Below, one piece after another: positions 61,792-64,000 of a stretch of 64,000 nucleotides of DNA (positions are counted from its first letter, which is position 1; the number at the start of each line of letters is the position of its first letter). The stretch lies in NCBI RefSeq assembly GCF_041893525.1, contig NZ_CP169068.1, one strand, 5' to 3'. The stretch comes from Phaeobacter bryozoorum. Its GTDB lineage: Bacteria > Pseudomonadota > Alphaproteobacteria > Rhodobacterales > Rhodobacteraceae. The notes under the pieces were generated by a model. It was not told the DNA's origin. It made no database searches and worked only from the letters and a program-made list of their open reading frames with translations. Both the position numbers and the translations under genes were made by a program.

Positions 61792-62492
61792 CAGCAGCCA
61801 AACCTGCCGCTGGCTCCGGCGGTGCCTCTGCTTACCCCGGCCTGTTCGTGACCTTTGAGGGCATCGACGGGTCCGGCAAATCGACACAATGTCGGCTGCT
61901 GGCCGAGGCGCTTGAGGCGCGTGGCCATGAGGTGGTGCTGACCCGTGAGCCGGGAGGCTCCGATGGCGCCGAGGAAATCCGCCGTCTGGTGCTGGAGGGG
62001 GATCCTGACCGCTGGTCTGCGGAGACCGAGCTGCTGTTGTTCACGGCGGCACGGCGCGACCATATGGAACGGCGGATCCTGCCTGCGCTGGCGGCAGGCA
62101 AGGTCGTGGTCTGCGACCGCTTTGCCGATAGCACCCGGATGTATCAGGGGCTGTCGCGCGGCGATCTGCGCGCCAGCGTCGACCAGCTGCACGCGCTGAT
62201 GATCGGGCAGGAACCGGATCTGACCGTGCTGATCGACATGGATCCGGCCAAGGGGCTGGCCCGCGCCAAAGGGCGTCAGGGCAGCGAGGAGCGGTTCGAG
62301 GATTTCGGTCTGGATCTGCAACAGCAGATGCGCGCAGGGTTTCTGGCGCTGGCGGAGGAGTTTGCCGACCGGTTTCGCGTCATTGACGGGGACCGCCCGA
62401 TTGAGCTGGTGGCCGAGGATGTCCTGGCGACCGTCACCCCGTCGCTGCCCGGCGTGACCTCAGCCGCCGCAGAGAATGGCGCGGCGAGATGA
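61788..62492 (+). CDS. tmk: Thymidylate kinase
   Basis: Tmk phosphorylates dTMP to dTDP. The 234-residue protein has P-loop FEGIDGSGKST (about 20-30), TREPGGSDGAEEIRRL, CDRFADSTRMYQG and the helical lid (AKGRQGSEERFE). The GTG start overlaps the dacC stop by four bases (GTGA) and the stop overlaps holB (ATGA), so tmk is translated in a coupled chain. The N-terminal 15 residues are extra compared with many Tmk proteins. Confidence 0.95.
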   Translation: MTAAKPAAGSGGASAYPGLFVTFEGIDGSGKSTQCRLLAEALEARGHEVVLTREPGGSDGAEEIRRLVLEGDPDRWSAETELLLFTAARRDHMERRILPALAAGKVVVCDRFADSTRMYQGLSRGDLRASVDQLHALMIGQEPDLTVLIDMDPAKGLARAKGRQGSEERFEDFGLDLQQQMRAGFLALAEEFADRFRVIDGDRPIELVAEDVLATVTPSLPGVTSAAAENGAAR

Positions 62493-63610
62493 GCAAGGAT
62501 GACGCCCCCCTGCGCGCGGATCAGACCCTTGGCGCGCCGCACCCGCGCGAGACGGTTCAACTGTTCGGACAGGATCAGGCAGAGCAGGATTTCCTGACCG
62601 CCTTCAATTCGGACCGGCTGCATCACGGCTGGCTCGTGACCGGACCGCAGGGTGTGGGCAAGGCGACGCTGGCCTGGCGGATCGCGGCCTTTCTGCTGGC
62701 GCAGCCCCCGGCGGAGGATGCCGGTCTGTTTGGCGCGCCGCCGCCTGCCACCTCGCTGGAGATTGGCGCGGACCACCCGGTGAAGCACCGTATTCAGGCG
62801 CTGGCGGAGCCGGGGCTGGCCTCGATCACCCGCAGCATCAACGACAAGGGAAAGCTGCGCGATCAGATCGTGGTCGATGACATCCGCGCACTGAACAAGT
62901 TCTTTGGCCTGTCGGCAACTGACGGCGGGCGCCGGGTGGTGATTGTCGATGCCGCCGACGAGATGAACACCAGTGCCGCCAACGCGCTGCTGAAGATGCT
63001 GGAGGAGCCGCCTGCCCGCACGACGCTCTTGCTGGTGTCGCATCAGCCCTCGCGGCTGTTGCCGACGATCCGGTCGCGCTGTCGCCTGCTGCGGCTCTCG
63101 CCGCTGGGGCCTGAGGATATGCTGGCTGCGCTCAATCAGGCGGGGGCCGAGCTGCCCGGTCAGGCCGATCATCTGGCCGCATTGGCCAATGGCTCTGTCG
63201 GGGCGGCGCTGCGGCTGCTGAACCTTGGCGGCCTACAGGCCTATAGCGATGTGGTGCGGCTGCTGGACAGTATGCCCCGGCTGGATCGGCAGCGCGCCAT
63301 GGCGCTGGCGGAACAGGCCGCAGCGCGCGGTGCGGCCGACAAATTCGAGCTGCTGCTGACACTGATCGACACCGCGCTGGCGCGGCTGGCGCGCACCGGG
63401 GCCACCGGAATGGCACCGCAGCCGGAGGCCGCCCCGCAGGAGGCCGCGGTGCTGTCGCGGCTTTCACCAACACCGCAGAAGGCGCGGGCCTGGGCGGATC
63501 TGGCAGCGCAGGTGACAGCCCGGATGCGCCACGGTCAGGCGGTGAACCTTGACCCCGCAGCACTTGTTCTAGATACGGTTTTCAAGATGCAGGACACTGC
63601 GGCGCGCTGA
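62489..63610 (+). CDS. holB: DNA polymerase III subunit delta prime
   Basis: HolB is part of the clamp-loader complex. The 373-residue protein has the Walker-A-like GPQGVGKATLAWRIA (about residues 53-67), DEMNTSAANALLKMLEEPPARTTLLLVSHQPSRLLPTIRSRCRLLRL (Walker B, SRC motif) and a helical C-terminal collar domain. The usual threonine/serine after the lysine is alanine, suggesting no ATP hydrolysis, as expected for delta prime. ATGA overlap with tmk. Confidence 0.95.
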   Translation: MSKDDAPLRADQTLGAPHPRETVQLFGQDQAEQDFLTAFNSDRLHHGWLVTGPQGVGKATLAWRIAAFLLAQPPAEDAGLFGAPPPATSLEIGADHPVKHRIQALAEPGLASITRSINDKGKLRDQIVVDDIRALNKFFGLSATDGGRRVVIVDAADEMNTSAANALLKMLEEPPARTTLLLVSHQPSRLLPTIRSRCRLLRLSPLGPEDMLAALNQAGAELPGQADHLAALANGSVGAALRLLNLGGLQAYSDVVRLLDSMPRLDRQRAMALAEQAAARGAADKFELLLTLIDTALARLARTGATGMAPQPEAAPQEAAVLSRLSPTPQKARAWADLAAQVTARMRHGQAVNLDPAALVLDTVFKMQDTAAR

Positions 63611-63654
63611 TCCGGGCGACCGGACCGCCCCGCAGGACGCGACAGAGAGCACAG

Positions 63655-64000
63655 ATGACCGAGAGCCTTTCCCCCATGCCCCCGTCCATCACGGACAGCC
63701 ATTGCCATCTGGATTTCCCCGATTTCGAGGGCGAGCTGGACGCGCTGATCACGCGCGCGGCAGAGGCCGGTGTCACCCGGATGGTCACTATCTGCACCAA
63801 GCTGCGCAATGAACCCACCGTGCGCGCCATCGCCGAAGCGCATGCGCCGGTGTTCTATGCCGCCGGCACCCACCCGATGAGCGCCGCGGATGAGCCGCTG
63901 GTGTCGGTTGATGAGCTGGTGACGCTGGCCCAGCATCCCAAGTTTGTCGGCATCGGCGAGACCGGGCTGGACTATCACTATACCGCTGAGAGTGCGGAGG
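63655..64000 (+). CDS. TatD-family metal-dependent hydrolase, 5' part (cut by window end)
   Basis: The visible 115 residues have the TatD N terminus: DSHCHLDFPDF with the HxH metal motif, then FYAAGTHPMSA and FVGIGETGLDYHY (glutamate metal ligand). TatD proteins are deoxyribonucleases/hydrolases of the amidohydrolase superfamily. It follows holB by 44 bases, the usual tmk-holB-tatD order. The 3' end is outside the window. Confidence 0.93.
   Translation, partial: MTESLSPMPPSITDSHCHLDFPDFEGELDALITRAAEAGVTRMVTICTKLRNEPTVRAIAEAHAPVFYAAGTHPMSAADEPLVSVDELVTLAQHPKFVGIGETGLDYHYTAESAE

Overview
The window is a gene-dense, high-GC chromosomal segment from an alphaproteobacterium, most likely a marine Rhodobacteraceae member of the roseobacter group (Phaeobacter, Leisingera or Ruegeria type). 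This rests on the gene families seen: an aerobic CobN/CobG cobalamin route, class II GlpX, a PleD-type protein with degenerate receivers, an H-NOX/GGDEF pair, a carnitine-catabolic cluster and DUF3572, DUF1636, DUF2061, DUF1513 and DUF4153 proteins. The species is inference. No insertion sequence, prophage, CRISPR array or rRNA operon was seen.

Layout. 1-6.2 kb: 3' end of a pirin gene, a TetR repressor with a perfect operator palindrome, a small lipoprotein, homoserine dehydrogenase, fructose-1,6-bisphosphatase II and RecJ. 6.2-7 kb: two nearly identical tRNA-Glu(UUC) genes and a strong orphan hairpin. 7-15.4 kb: an H-NOX protein translationally coupled to an HNOBA-GGDEF cyclase, a DUF4153 membrane protein, an MttB-like methyltransferase, a HAD phosphatase, DUF3572 and a PleD-like cyclase. 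15.4-22.1 kb: an EF-hand/sigma/putative anti-sigma/metal-sensor-like operon, then DUF983, Nudix, a DMT transporter, a fatty acid desaturase, DUF2061 and an XRE regulator. 22.2-26.7 kb: carnitine degradation (SDR, carnitine dehydrogenase fused to a thioesterase, BKACE-type cleavage enzyme, divergent GlxA-type AraC regulator). 26.7-32.1 kb: aldo/keto reductase, tandem rhodaneses, MFS transporter, MetG.

32.2-38.6 kb holds the most interesting under-described system: a probable iron-regulated operon of hemP, a cysteine-rich unknown, imelysin, a c-type di-haem oxidoreductase, a second imelysin with an altered metal motif, and a Tat-exported DUF1513 protein. It has no permease of its own. 38.6-41.1 kb is glpR-glpD behind a likely GlpR operator, followed by a nested palindrome and a PAS protein with no recognised output domain.

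42.8-59.1 kb is the cobalamin block: cobO on the minus strand, a cobalamin riboswitch, a DUF1636 protein, cobW, cobN, cobG, cobH, cobI, cobJ, inverted cobK, cobL, cobE, cobM, cobB and cobA, then a second cobalamin riboswitch with an orphan CbiM-like gene, a terminator and cobF. Together these encode the oxygen-dependent route from uroporphyrinogen III to hydrogenobyrinic acid a,c-diamide and the cobalt-inserting subunit CobN; CobS, CobT and the late steps must lie elsewhere. The end of the window carries tRNA-Ser(UGA) and a run of genes spor-lipoprotein, dacC-like, tmk, holB and the start of a TatD-type nuclease gene.
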